DNA of 46,690 nucleotides from Prevotella sp. UBA4268 (lineage in GTDB: Bacteria > Bacteroidota > Bacteroidia > Bacteroidales > Bacteroidaceae): positions 88,410 through 135,099 of the forward strand of contig DGWC01000013.1 of assembly GCA_002395135.1 (NCBI GenBank), given 5' to 3'. The notes under the pieces were generated by a model, which saw nothing but the letters and a program-made list of their open reading frames with translations, was not told the DNA's origin and searched no databases. Position 1 is the first letter of the stretch. The number at the start of each line of letters is the position of its first letter. This document shows positions 28,838 to 37,512 of the stretch, piece after piece. The translations under genes and the position numbers were made by a program.

Positions 28838-29902
28838 ATGAAGAGATTGGAATCGTACAAGAAGTTTGAGTATCTCTTTCACGTTCTATGCTGGATGATA
28901 GTTTTCATTCCGCACATATTTGTTATGCCCAAGCATGAGCAGATGGATGCACGCTATATCATCATGTGGTGTGTGCTGCCCATGAACATGTACGTGATGT
29001 TTTATTTAAACTATCTGTTCTTGGTTCCTATGTATCTGATGAAAAAGAAGTCTTTCCTGTTCTCGATCATCAACATCCCCTTGTTGTTTTTGCTTGCCTA
29101 CGGGCGTCATTTGCTGTTCGTCGGTTTTCATAATGCCTATCCAGACCTTTTCTTTAGAAGGCCGGTAAGTGTAGGCGCAGACTCCGCCATTCTGCACAAT
29201 ATCTCTCCATTGATGATAACCATCATCATGGCAATCCTCCTCCACATGTCCATTCGCTGGTATCATGCAGAGAAAGCAAGGAATCTGGCCGAGTTGCAAA
29301 GGAAAGATGCCGAACTGAAAAGCCTGCGTTCGCAGATCAATCCGCATTTTCTTCTGAACACGCTCAATGGCATTTACGCCCTGATAGAGTTTGACAAGCG
29401 AGAGGCGCAGCAGGCCGTGGCATCGTTGGCGGTGCTGTTGCGGCAGATGCTTTATGGCAACAACAAGGACAAAGTCAACCTGCGCGAGGAGGTCTTGTTT
29501 ATCAGCAACTATGTGGATTTGATGCGAATCAGATTGGCTGACAACGTAAAAGTGGAAGTGAACGTCAGCATTCCCGATCAGATGGGCGTGTATGTGGCAC
29601 CCATGATTTTCATGTCGTTGGTGGAGAATGCATTCAAGCATGGCGTGAGCACCACAGAACCCAGTTACATCGGCATAGACATACATGCCGACGAAGATAA
29701 GATGGAATGTGAGGTGAGCAACAGCAATTATCCGAAAACAGACTCAGACGGCAGCGAACACGGCATCGGTCTGAAGCAGTTGAGAGAGCGTTTGGATATT
29801 CTGTATCCCAACAAATACCATTGGGAACAAGATTTAATAAAGGAAAAAAACATATATAATTCTAAATTAACCATTTATGATACTAAGTTGTGCAATAATT
29901 GA
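28838..29902 (+). CDS. LytS/YehU-type sensor histidine kinase
   Basis: A 354-residue membrane kinase. Four hydrophobic segments lie at about residues 11-30, 42-66, 72-96 and 120-140, followed by a short coiled linker. The His_kinase domain has the phosphoacceptor His170 in SQINPHFLLNTLN, and the ATPase N box is MSLVENAFKHG; the G box is HGIGLKQLRERL. There is no extracytoplasmic sensor domain of note, so the signal may be sensed in the membrane. It overlaps the downstream LytTR regulator by 26 bases, a sign of tight coupling. The two-component pair has no obvious target gene beside it. Confidence 0.93.
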   Translation: MKRLESYKKFEYLFHVLCWMIVFIPHIFVMPKHEQMDARYIIMWCVLPMNMYVMFYLNYLFLVPMYLMKKKSFLFSIINIPLLFLLAYGRHLLFVGFHNAYPDLFFRRPVSVGADSAILHNISPLMITIIMAILLHMSIRWYHAEKARNLAELQRKDAELKSLRSQINPHFLLNTLNGIYALIEFDKREAQQAVASLAVLLRQMLYGNNKDKVNLREEVLFISNYVDLMRIRLADNVKVEVNVSIPDQMGVYVAPMIFMSLVENAFKHGVSTTEPSYIGIDIHADEDKMECEVSNSNYPKTDSDGSEHGIGLKQLRERLDILYPNKYHWEQDLIKEKNIYNSKLTIYDTKLCNN

Positions 29903-30590
29903 TGATGAGCCGCTGGCTACCGATTTGCTTGCCAGTTATGTGAAGAAAACGGCAAACCTGACGCTTCGCGGTGCTTATAACAGTGCCATTTCGGCCATGG
30001 GCGAACTGAGAGACAACCCCGTGGACATACTGTTTCTTGACATTCATATGCCGGAACTGAACGGTCTGGAACTGGCTCGTCTCGTACCGAAAGAAACCAA
30101 GATTATCATTACCACTGCTTTCGACCAATATGCCGTTGATGGTTACAAGGCCAATGTGTTCGACTATATGCTGAAACCTATCAGTTATGAGATGTTCTTG
30201 GATGCTGTGCAAAAGGTAGAAACAGTTATTATGACCACTAAGAAGCAGGATCTCTTCACCAATGACCGGTTCATCTATGTGAAGAGCGACTACAAATTGG
30301 TGCAGATTCACTTAGACGACATCCTGTATATAGAGGGATTGAAGGACTACGTGAAGATATACCTGGAAGGCAACAAGAAGGGGGTGATGTCGCTTATCAA
30401 CATGAAGAGAATTGATGAATTCCTTCCCCACCCTGAGTTTTTGCGCGTACACCGCTCTTATATCGTACATATGAATAAGGTGAAACTCGTTGACAGGGCA
30501 CGAATCGTGTTTAGCGAGGAGTACATCCCTATTTCAGAGAGTTACAAAGACGTGGTGCAGGATTATCTTGATGCACATACGCTGATGTAG
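29877..30590 (+). CDS. LytTR-family response regulator
   Basis: A 237-residue cytoplasmic regulator and the partner of the overlapping LytS-like kinase. The receiver domain (1-120) has the acidic pair Asp9/Asp10 and the phosphoacceptor Asp55 in ILFLDIHMPELNG, then the TAFDQYAVDGY and KPIS switch motifs. Residues about 135-237 form a LytTR DNA-binding domain (FIYVKSDYKLVQIHLDDILYIE, FLRVHRSYIVHMNKV). LytTR regulators bind direct repeats upstream of target promoters; none was assigned here. Its stop lies only 6 bases from the stop of the convergent HAD gene. Confidence 0.94.
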   Translation: MILSCAIIDDEPLATDLLASYVKKTANLTLRGAYNSAISAMGELRDNPVDILFLDIHMPELNGLELARLVPKETKIIITTAFDQYAVDGYKANVFDYMLKPISYEMFLDAVQKVETVIMTTKKQDLFTNDRFIYVKSDYKLVQIHLDDILYIEGLKDYVKIYLEGNKKGVMSLINMKRIDEFLPHPEFLRVHRSYIVHMNKVKLVDRARIVFSEEYIPISESYKDVVQDYLDAHTLM

Positions 30591-30596
30591 CCTGTG

Positions 30597-31241
30597 CTAC
30601 CATGCGAGCAAGTCTTCGGGCTTTTCAATGAGTGTTTCCGCACCGTTAGCCAAGAGGAAGTCTCGGTCGCGGAAACCCCATAGCACGCTGATGCACGGAA
30701 TGTTGCAGTTTCGCGCTGTTTGAATATCTACTTCGCTGTCGCCCACATAGACAGCATTGTCGGCCGTTACGCCTAATTGCCTGAAGGCTTCAAGCACGGT
30801 GTCGGGTGCCGGTTTCTTCCGGATGCTCTCGCGCTCTCCTATTGCCACGCTTATGGACTGGCCGAAAAAATGAAGACATAGTTGGCGGGTGGCATCGTAG
30901 AACTTATTGCTGACCACGGCCAGATGCTTTCCTTGGTGGCTAAGAGCGGAAAGCATCTCTTCGATTCCTGTATATGGCCGGGTGGTGTCCATGCTATGCA
31001 GTGAATAGTGACGCTTGAATTCTGCCAGTATTTCGTTGAATTGCGGGTGCGAGCATCCGCCTGGAACGGCTCTTTCTATGAGTTTTTTCACTCCGTTGCC
31101 CACAAATCTTCTTACGTCTTCCGTAGAATGTTCGGGCAATCCAGCATAGCGCATGGCATGGTTGGTGCTCGTTTTCAGGTCGTTCAACGTGTTGAGCAGG
31201 GTGCCGTCGAGGTCGAAAATATATGTGTCGTATTCTTTCAT
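30597..31241 (-). CDS. HAD-family phosphatase, phosphoglycolate phosphatase-like
   Basis: A 214-residue cytoplasmic hydrolase. Motif I is FDLDGTLLNT with the nucleophile Asp10 and acid/base Asp12; motif II is AVVSNKF; the Lys is in RKKPAPD; motif III is VYVGDSEVDI. A helical cap lies between motifs I and II, as in Gph/PgmB-type enzymes. Likely substrates are phosphoglycolate or a sugar phosphate; the sequence alone cannot decide. The frame is open to an ATG at 31385, but the -7 box at 31318-31325 lies in that extension and MKEYDTYIFDLDGTL is the normal family start, so 31241 is chosen. Confidence 0.88.
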   Translation of the reverse strand: MKEYDTYIFDLDGTLLNTLNDLKTSTNHAMRYAGLPEHSTEDVRRFVGNGVKKLIERAVPGGCSHPQFNEILAEFKRHYSLHSMDTTRPYTGIEEMLSALSHQGKHLAVVSNKFYDATRQLCLHFFGQSISVAIGERESIRKKPAPDTVLEAFRQLGVTADNAVYVGDSEVDIQTARNCNIPCISVLWGFRDRDFLLANGAETLIEKPEDLLAW

Positions 31242-31317
31242 TCTGTTTTGTCCTGTTTGTTGTATGCTCCGAAAATACGGTATCATCGCGTTTGGGGAGC
31301 ATGTCGGATAACCGTTG

Positions 31318-31325
31318 CAAAGGTA
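31318..31325 (-). promoter_or_regulatory. -7 promoter box of the HAD phosphatase gene
   Basis: Minus-strand TACCTTTG. No clean -33 TTTG. It lies 76 bases upstream of the chosen ATG and excludes the longer start. Confidence 0.6.
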
Positions 31326-31452
31326 GCGAATATATTTTGAATCAGGAAATAATTGGCTGCAATTGTGAGGACAATCTGCCTGCATAGCGTTTTTCTGAAG
31401 ATGAAGCAGAGGGATGTATGTAAAGAAGGCGCGACGATTTTATGAAGAAAAA

Positions 31453-31484
31453 TTTGTCAGGTTCGGAAAGTTGAGTTATCTTTG
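31453..31484 (+). promoter_or_regulatory. Promoter of mltG
   Basis: TTTG (31453-31456) and TATCTTTG (31477-31484) with 20 bases between. It overlaps the possible TTG start at 31482 and so decides for the ATG at 31533. Confidence 0.85.
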
Positions 31485-31532
31485 CAGCCTAATTCAATCA
31501 AAGAGTGGTTTTCCACAAGACAAAAAAAAGAT

Positions 31533-32558
31533 ATGACAACGAAGAATAAACGTTTATATCAGGCAATCATCGTGTTCTGCCTATTGGTGTTCTCAGGAAT
31601 AGTTTATTATTATTTCTTCTGTTCGTTTTCAGCAAAAGACACCACGCAGTATCTCTATATCGACGACGATGACAATGTTGATTCCGTGGTATACAAGATT
31701 AAGCCGATGGCAACAAGCCACGGAATGAGCGGATTTCTCACGCTGGTGCGCCACAGTTCCTATCCCGAAGCGGTTCGTTCTGGCCGATATGCCATAGAGT
31801 CAAGCGATGGCGCCTTTGCCGTTTTCCGCAGAATCAAGAACGGAATGCAAGAACCGCTCAGCCTTACCATCCCTTGTGTCAGGACAATGGATAAGTTGGC
31901 AGGCTATGTGGGCAGCAAACTCATGATTGACAGTGCACAGATTTACCATGCCCTTTCTGATGAAACCGTGTGCAGCAAGTACGGATATGACACGCTGACC
32001 ATCGCCTGCATGTTCATTCCCAATACTTATGACATGTACTGGAATATCAGTCTTGACAAGTTTCTTGACCGGATGAAGAAGGAATGCAGCGGTTTCTGGA
32101 ATGAAGACCGTTTGCAAAAGGCAGCAGACATGGGTTTTGACGAAGTGAAAACCATCACTTTGGCAAGTATTGTTGACGAAGAAACAACCAATAGTGCAGA
32201 AAAACCGATGGTGGCCGGCATGTATTACAACCGACTGAAGAGCGGAATGCCCCTGCAGGCAGACCCTACCATCAAGTTCGCGCTTAAAGACTTCTCGCTG
32301 AAACGCATCTATCACAACATGCTCTCTGTGAACAGCCCGTTTAATACCTATCGTAACACGGGTCTTCCTCCAGGACCGATACGCATTCCAACTATCGACG
32401 GCATTGATGCTGTGCTCAACCATGTTGCCCATGATTATCTGTATATGTGTGCAAAAGAAGACTTCAGCGGTACTCATAATTTTGCAAAGTCTTACGATGA
32501 GCACCTGAAGAATGCTGAGAAATACAGCAGGGCACTGAATGCAAGGGGCATCAAGTGA
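31533..32558 (+). CDS. mltG: Endolytic murein transglycosylase MltG
   Basis: A 341-residue inner-membrane protein that cuts nascent peptidoglycan strands. One transmembrane helix lies at residues 9-30 and the rest is periplasmic: a LysM-like part, then the YceG/MltG catalytic domain. The diagnostic block is LASIVDEETTNSAEKPMVAGMYYNRL, followed by LQADPTIKFAL and NTYRNTGLPPGPI. In the E. coli enzyme and most relatives the first block reads IVExET; here the first acidic residue is Asp215, with Glu216 and Glu217 following. See the findings for what this may mean. Length is close to the usual 340 residues. Confidence 0.93.
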   Translation: MTTKNKRLYQAIIVFCLLVFSGIVYYYFFCSFSAKDTTQYLYIDDDDNVDSVVYKIKPMATSHGMSGFLTLVRHSSYPEAVRSGRYAIESSDGAFAVFRRIKNGMQEPLSLTIPCVRTMDKLAGYVGSKLMIDSAQIYHALSDETVCSKYGYDTLTIACMFIPNTYDMYWNISLDKFLDRMKKECSGFWNEDRLQKAADMGFDEVKTITLASIVDEETTNSAEKPMVAGMYYNRLKSGMPLQADPTIKFALKDFSLKRIYHNMLSVNSPFNTYRNTGLPPGPIRIPTIDGIDAVLNHVAHDYLYMCAKEDFSGTHNFAKSYDEHLKNAEKYSRALNARGIK

Positions 32559-32583
32559 GAATCATATCCAAGAAGATACCCTC

Positions 32584-32622
32584 TTTGTTTCGTGCTTGGC
32601 TATAACAGGAACACGAAACAAA
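32584..32622. terminator. Hairpin between convergent mltG and membrane-protein genes
   Basis: An 11-base-pair perfect stem TTTGTTTCGTG / CACGAAACAAA (32584-32594 with 32612-32622), loop of 17. It overlaps the 3' end of the minus-strand gene. No strong T-tract follows on either strand, so termination is probable rather than certain. Confidence 0.5.
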
Positions 32623-33217
32623 CGGAGTAGTATAACTGAACCCCCAGCACATAGATGAGCCACCAGGGCATCAGATAGGATACGCCCACGGTGAGCGAAT
32701 GGAACACATCGACAATGGATGACAGTGTTCCGCTCAGCCATCCATAGGTGATGGATGCCAATACTACGCAAAATGAGACGATGGGAACAAGGCTCGCACT
32801 GAAACTGCTGGGAAACAAATGGCCAGTGCTGCTAAGCAACACGGCGTGAGGTATGCTGGTGAGCGCAAGAATCACACATACATAGAGAATGATTTCCACA
32901 ATTACTATCTTGAATGCGAACCTGTGGCGGAAATTCTGCCTGTAGGTATCGCTGTCATTTGTGAATACCGACATCAAACCGCTTGAGCGGAACGAACCGT
33001 ATGCTATTGCAACAAGAAGAATCCACACAAGCAATGGAGAAGCCAGATTAGACACGAATTCGCCAAAAAACCAGCGAATGCCTTCACTGCTTAATAGTGA
33101 ACGCATCGCTATACCCTGATTGACTGCTGTGATAATCCACGATACAAGTATCAAGGCCACTTGTAATATCACCAGTGTCAGTGCACAGTAGGCATATCCT
33201 TTATCCGACTTCTTCAT
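32600..33217 (-). CDS. Small multi-pass membrane protein, distantly AbgT-like
   Basis: A 205-residue protein with about five hydrophobic segments: near residues 8-30, 58-76, 100-123, 140-160 and 182-203. The stretch SLLSSEGIRWFFGEFVSNLASPLLVWILLVAIAYGSFRSSGL resembles the N-terminal part of AbgT-type transporters, but the protein is less than half their length and lacks the rest of the core, so transport by itself is doubtful. The ATG at 33217 is preferred; a TTG at 33244 would add 9 residues. It follows the response regulator gene on the same strand (34 bases from the ATG), so it may be part of the signalling operon. Confidence 0.55.
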   Translation of the reverse strand: MKKSDKGYAYCALTLVILQVALILVSWIITAVNQGIAMRSLLSSEGIRWFFGEFVSNLASPLLVWILLVAIAYGSFRSSGLMSVFTNDSDTYRQNFRHRFAFKIVIVEIILYVCVILALTSIPHAVLLSSTGHLFPSSFSASLVPIVSFCVVLASITYGWLSGTLSSIVDVFHSLTVGVSYLMPWWLIYVLGVQLYYSVCFVFLL

Positions 33218-33251
33218 TGCTGTATTATAAAAACCTTCGTTCAAAATATGG

Positions 33252-33977
33252 TTATTCTTCGTCGGGACGCAGATTGTCGATGTCGAGAATCCTCAGTTCC
33301 AGGGCTTTCACCACCAGTCGGGTGGCATTAACTCCCACTCCACCTTTGCCGTCGGAGAACAGTTTGTTGATGAGTTCATTCTGTCTCTTCTCAAGACTCT
33401 TCACACCGAATGGCATTCCACGCAGGTTTGTGATTTGCTCTTTTGTATATCCGAGTGCCAGATGGCGCAGGAAACGCTCGTCGTATTCGTCGATCTCATA
33501 GTTGATAAGTGCCTCCTGGCGCATGAGTTGCGAGTTGACTGAATACTTGAAACGCTCGATGATCTTGGCCAGAATGGGCTGGTTGAACACCATTTTCTTT
33601 CCGCTCATCACGCTTGCCACGTCGCCACGGGTGAGCAGTTCGCCGCTTTTCAGGCAAATGCCGTCGCAACCGGCATCCAGAACGTCAACCCATAGTTTCT
33701 CGTTCAGTATCTCGCCGGTGAAAATGAGCACCTTTACATTGGGATAAGATTCTTTGGTATGCCTGCAAATCTCAACGCCTACAGTGGTAGATCCACCAAG
33801 TCCCAGGTCGAGCAGCACCAAATCGGGCTTGTCCTGTTTGATCAGCCGCCAATAAGCGGTTTCGTTTTCAGCGGTTCCAATGATTTGCGCCTCGGGTATT
33901 TCATTTCTGAAAATGCCTTCCGTTCCCTTTAGTTCCAAAGGAACGTCTTCTACAATGATTACTTTAAATGGTTCCAT
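33252..33977 (-). CDS. Response regulator with LuxR-like output region
   Basis: A 241-residue partner of the large kinase gene upstream. The receiver domain (1-125) has Glu10/Asp11, the phosphoacceptor Asp57 (LVLLDLGLGG), the switch Thr in VLIFTGE and the conserved Lys in GICLKSGE. The C-terminal part (about 170-241: YDERFLRHLALGYTKEQI, SLEKRQNELINKLF) resembles a LuxR/NarL helix-turn-helix but contains extra residues and is more divergent than usual. The ATG at 33977 begins MEPFKVIIVEDV, the normal receiver start; the frame upstream runs into the kinase gene. The gap to the kinase stop is 13 bases. Confidence 0.85.
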   Translation of the reverse strand: MEPFKVIIVEDVPLELKGTEGIFRNEIPEAQIIGTAENETAYWRLIKQDKPDLVLLDLGLGGSTTVGVEICRHTKESYPNVKVLIFTGEILNEKLWVDVLDAGCDGICLKSGELLTRGDVASVMSGKKMVFNQPILAKIIERFKYSVNSQLMRQEALINYEIDEYDERFLRHLALGYTKEQITNLRGMPFGVKSLEKRQNELINKLFSDGKGGVGVNATRLVVKALELRILDIDNLRPDEE

Positions 33978-33990
33978 ATTCTTTTGTTCG

Positions 33991-36900
33991 TTATTTACGG
34001 GATGATGATAGTTGTTTCGACAGAGCAAGCGTGATGTGGAGGTTGGTTCCTTCGTGTGAATCCGGTTCTGCCACAATGCCGCATCCTCTCATGTTGGTGG
34101 CCTCGCTGGTGTCGCGAACTATTTGCCTGCAAAGCATGAAAGGTATGTTCTGGATCTTGGGTGTGAACAAATCGGTGTCTGTCTGTTTGGGCAGACAGAT
34201 GGTAAAGACGGCATATTGTGAATCCTTGATGATCGTCTCCACGTTCAGTTCTTGGCCGCCAGACTGCTTTTTGATAAGCGAAAACATATAGTCGAAAAGC
34301 AACTTGTCGCCCAGCACCTGCGTGCCGAATATATTTACCGGCTTGCATTCCATCTTGATGCTCTCTAACTGGCGCATGGCTTGTGTGGACAGAATGGTAT
34401 AAAGTTCCTTGTAATAAGAAACGACTTCGTCTATTGCGTCGATGTTGGGCTTGTCTTCCTCCACCAATTGGTGAATTCTTGACGGATAATACATCGTTTC
34501 GTGCTTGAGCGTGCTAAGGCAGTTGTCGAGCACATTGTTGCAAATATACAGTTTCTGATTCTCATATTCAGCACGGTGGAGGTTGTCTTCAGCCAGTTCT
34601 ATGCTCAAATACTGGTTCTTTCTCAGATCCACGCTCTCCTCAAGGGCTGACTTTATGCGGTTTACAATACTGAAAAGGTCGTCGGGCCATCGGGAAATAC
34701 CTGTTGTCATCAGCCCTTTTAGCCTTGATAGTTTTTCTTCATCAGAGATGTCGCTCAACAGCATGCGGTTGATTTCGCCTATCTGCTCAACGCAGAACCT
34801 ATAGTAAAGTTGGTGGCGGTAGTATAGAAAATAATAAGCAAACAGAATCACGAATAGCAGGATGATGAGCAATACGATGGCTATGGTCTTGTTGTTCTCA
34901 ACGCGTTTCATGTCGCTGACATACTCCTCGAGAGAGTTGTCGGCAGATTTTTCTTTGTATAACTGTGTGTAAACATCATTGTTATACCGATAGAGTTGCC
35001 AGTCATGGATGGCAAGTGCTGCCACTGCGCATTCGTTGCGCATGGTCAGAATGGCATCATAGTTGATTTTGATGCTGTCATGATACCATCGTATTTCAGC
35101 CGGCATGGGCAGCCCGTTGTCATATTTTGTCATCAATAACTTGCTGTCAGGGTGTTCTCGCAGATAATGCCTGTTGAAATAATGGATAGAACTGTCGGCA
35201 TAGTTGATGGCGCGCTGATATTGTGCATTGATGTTACATATATATACCGAGTCGGCATAGTTGATGGCCTTCGCGATATCATGGTTCTGCGCATGAATAT
35301 GATAGGGCAACATGCATGTAAACAATACAAGGAGGCAATGCACAACACCGTGTGGAAGCCGGAAAAAGAACCTGCTACCCTCGCCTATCTTGCTCTCGGC
35401 ACCGATGCTGCATACATTGAAAAACTGACTCATTTTCAGGTATTTGTCAATAATGCCTTTGCAATTCATCAGTCCGAAGCCATGTCCGTTGTATATTTTA
35501 TGCTCAAATATCCCTCGCAGTTGCTCTTCGCTCAGTCCCTTACCGGTGTCTTTGACCGATATTTCTACATATTGTTCAGTGGCAGAACTGCTGATATGAA
35601 CACTTCCTCCTGCATTTGTGAACTTTCTTGCATTCTCGGCAATGGTGTTAATCATGAACAGTGTCATAATCTTGTCTGCCTTGACAACGTCTTGGGACGG
35701 TTCAACCTGAAGGTCAATATCTTTCAGCAGGAAAGACATTCTGCTCTTTGCCACGATGTCGAAGAGTTCCTGAATCTTGAAACTCTCTATGTGCAGATTC
35801 AGTTGCCCCTGCTGCAGTTGAATCCACTGAGTAAGGACATTGTTGTATTCGTTTATCTTATCGGTGAGTTCTGAGAGATAGGTGAGCCTTTCGGATACGA
35901 TTTCGTTGGTTTCTTGCTTTGTTTTGAGGTGGTTCACCTCATGGATAATCCTGTCTATGAATGGCATCACACTGTTGACAAGAAACACTTTGGCGCGGTT
36001 TTCAAGATACCGTCTTTTGTTGTCCTGATAATGAATCTTGCTAATGGAATAGTGTTCGTCTATTTCTTCTTGCCTTTCATTTAACTTGTTGATGAATAGT
36101 TCATTATCCTTTTTCCATTTATGCAGCGGGTCCATCAGGGACAATAATGATTCTTTCTGGTCTTTCTTTCGACGCAAATAGTCGAATATATACAACAGCA
36201 GCACCACGACAACGATCATGAATACCACAGCGGCAATCATGATGTTCAACTGCATGGAATTGTGATAGAGTTGAGTGGCGCGCGCTTCCAATTGCCGGTC
36301 TTGGCGTGTCATATCCTGCATGTCGAGGTAGATATTCCTGTTGAAATCACTTTGCTGCTTGTTGTCCATGGCAGAATATGTCAGCGATAACCGCTCCCTG
36401 ATACTGGCAACAAGGTCGGGAGCCTGGAATATGGCATCGTCTTTAAGCGCATTCTCAAGGCAGAAAATAGACGAAGAATAGTCTTTCAACGTCCAGTAGC
36501 ACTGTGCCAATGTGCGGTATGCTCCTGCAATCTGGTAGACATCGCCATACTCTACAAACAGTTCAAGTGATTCTTGTGCCAGATAACCGGCAAGCAATGA
36601 GTCTGGCATGTTGTCTGGGTTGATCGCAGGCATCGTCATTTTGTTGTTTTCAAGGATTTTTTTCCGTTCTTCTTCCACGAACAGATGCTCACTCATGGCT
36701 TGCAGCGCATTGGCCTCCCAGAAAACCTGACCGCAATGTCTTGCATCTATATAGCACCTCAACAGGTATTCCCATTCTTTCTGATTGATGTCGCTTCTTG
36801 TACCTTCATTGATGATGCCGCCAGCACCAATCTGGTATAAATAGTTCAGATACTGTGCTGAGTCTTTCTCTATTTCATCTATGTCGATGGCAGCCAACGC

Positions 36901-37497
36901 ATCACGTGATTGCTGCTCAAGGCCTACATAATAATAATAGGTGGACTTGACAATGCCAAATTCGCTTTCTGCATAAATAAGCCGTTTCCTGAGATGCTCA
37001 TCCAGCATGTCGCGCTCTTCTTCTATTCTGCTTAATGAACGGATGGCCCTTTCATGATATTCATAGAAATCCTTGTTGCGTGATCCGCGCTGGCACAGGC
37101 GCATTTGCTGTATATCAGCAATGAGCAATTCCACCTGATTGTCTGTAATCTTGTATATACTGTCAAGCAGAAGCGATGCTTCTGTGTAATTCATTTTGAC
37201 AATATTTACAAAGGCGAGATTATTCAAGGCTTCGGCTTTCCCCTCATTGTACCCGTCGGAAATCTCAAGAGCCTTTAGCGCATATAACTTTGTTGAGTCA
37301 ATGTTTCTGTAATGATACGCATAAGCAAGGGCGTTATAAGAGTCTGCTTTCTCCTTATGCGATGACGTACATGACGTATATAAAAGAAAAGACGAAAGGA
37401 CAGGCAGATAAATGAAGAGAGAAAGAAGGGAATGGCAAAGACCTTTCCTTTTGCTCTTTTCACTTATGCATCTACCATATTCCTTTCGTCCTTCCAC
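33991..37497 (-). CDS. Double-sensor histidine kinase with two periplasmic modules (DUF5112/DUF5113-like)
   Basis: A 1168-residue membrane protein. N-terminal hydrophobic anchor at 23-42 (ending YTSC, a possible lipobox); periplasmic helical, TPR-like region 50-415; transmembrane 418-440; cytoplasmic coiled region and kinase module 441-715. The ATPase boxes are intact: N box INTIAENARKF 616-626, G1 DTGKGLSEE 650-658, G2 GHGFGL 671-676. The expected H-box place reads FLVNSVMPFIDRI (505-517) without a histidine. A second hydrophobic segment (719-736, ending HIHAQ) looks like an internal signal peptide, then a second periplasmic TPR-like region (738-868), transmembrane 871-893, and a cytoplasmic end with a possible H box LKHETMYYPSRI (His999) but no ATPase boxes. 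I believe the periplasmic regions match Pfam DUF5112 and DUF5113; that needs a search. The start is a GTG, 15 bases after eda, with no ATG available. Confidence 0.8.
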   Translation of the reverse strand: MEGRKEYGRCISEKSKRKGLCHSLLSLFIYLPVLSSFLLYTSCTSSHKEKADSYNALAYAYHYRNIDSTKLYALKALEISDGYNEGKAEALNNLAFVNIVKMNYTEASLLLDSIYKITDNQVELLIADIQQMRLCQRGSRNKDFYEYHERAIRSLSRIEEERDMLDEHLRKRLIYAESEFGIVKSTYYYYVGLEQQSRDALAAIDIDEIEKDSAQYLNYLYQIGAGGIINEGTRSDINQKEWEYLLRCYIDARHCGQVFWEANALQAMSEHLFVEEERKKILENNKMTMPAINPDNMPDSLLAGYLAQESLELFVEYGDVYQIAGAYRTLAQCYWTLKDYSSSIFCLENALKDDAIFQAPDLVASIRERLSLTYSAMDNKQQSDFNRNIYLDMQDMTRQDRQLEARATQLYHNSMQLNIMIAAVVFMIVVVVLLLYIFDYLRRKKDQKESLLSLMDPLHKWKKDNELFINKLNERQEEIDEHYSISKIHYQDNKRRYLENRAKVFLVNSVMPFIDRIIHEVNHLKTKQETNEIVSERLTYLSELTDKINEYNNVLTQWIQLQQGQLNLHIESFKIQELFDIVAKSRMSFLLKDIDLQVEPSQDVVKADKIMTLFMINTIAENARKFTNAGGSVHISSSATEQYVEISVKDTGKGLSEEQLRGIFEHKIYNGHGFGLMNCKGIIDKYLKMSQFFNVCSIGAESKIGEGSRFFFRLPHGVVHCLLVLFTCMLPYHIHAQNHDIAKAINYADSVYICNINAQYQRAINYADSSIHYFNRHYLREHPDSKLLMTKYDNGLPMPAEIRWYHDSIKINYDAILTMRNECAVAALAIHDWQLYRYNNDVYTQLYKEKSADNSLEEYVSDMKRVENNKTIAIVLLIILLFVILFAYYFLYYRHQLYYRFCVEQIGEINRMLLSDISDEEKLSRLKGLMTTGISRWPDDLFSIVNRIKSALEESVDLRKNQYLSIELAEDNLHRAEYENQKLYICNNVLDNCLSTLKHETMYYPSRIHQLVEEDKPNIDAIDEVVSYYKELYTILSTQAMRQLESIKMECKPVNIFGTQVLGDKLLFDYMFSLIKKQSGGQELNVETIIKDSQYAVFTICLPKQTDTDLFTPKIQNIPFMLCRQIVRDTSEATNMRGCGIVAEPDSHEGTNLHITLALSKQLSSSRK

Positions 37498-37512
37498 TAT
37501 TTACTGTTGTGA

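Noticed and set aside
35152..35874. A 240-codon open frame on the plus strand within the large kinase gene
   Set aside because: Antisense to a coherent multi-domain protein; no domain signature.
33991..37497. Two separate genes joined by a sequencing or assembly error
   Set aside because: The frame is continuous across residues 700-745 and there is no homopolymer or odd composition at the joint. The internal signal-like segment does suggest an ancient fusion, so this should be checked in relatives, but as read it is one gene.
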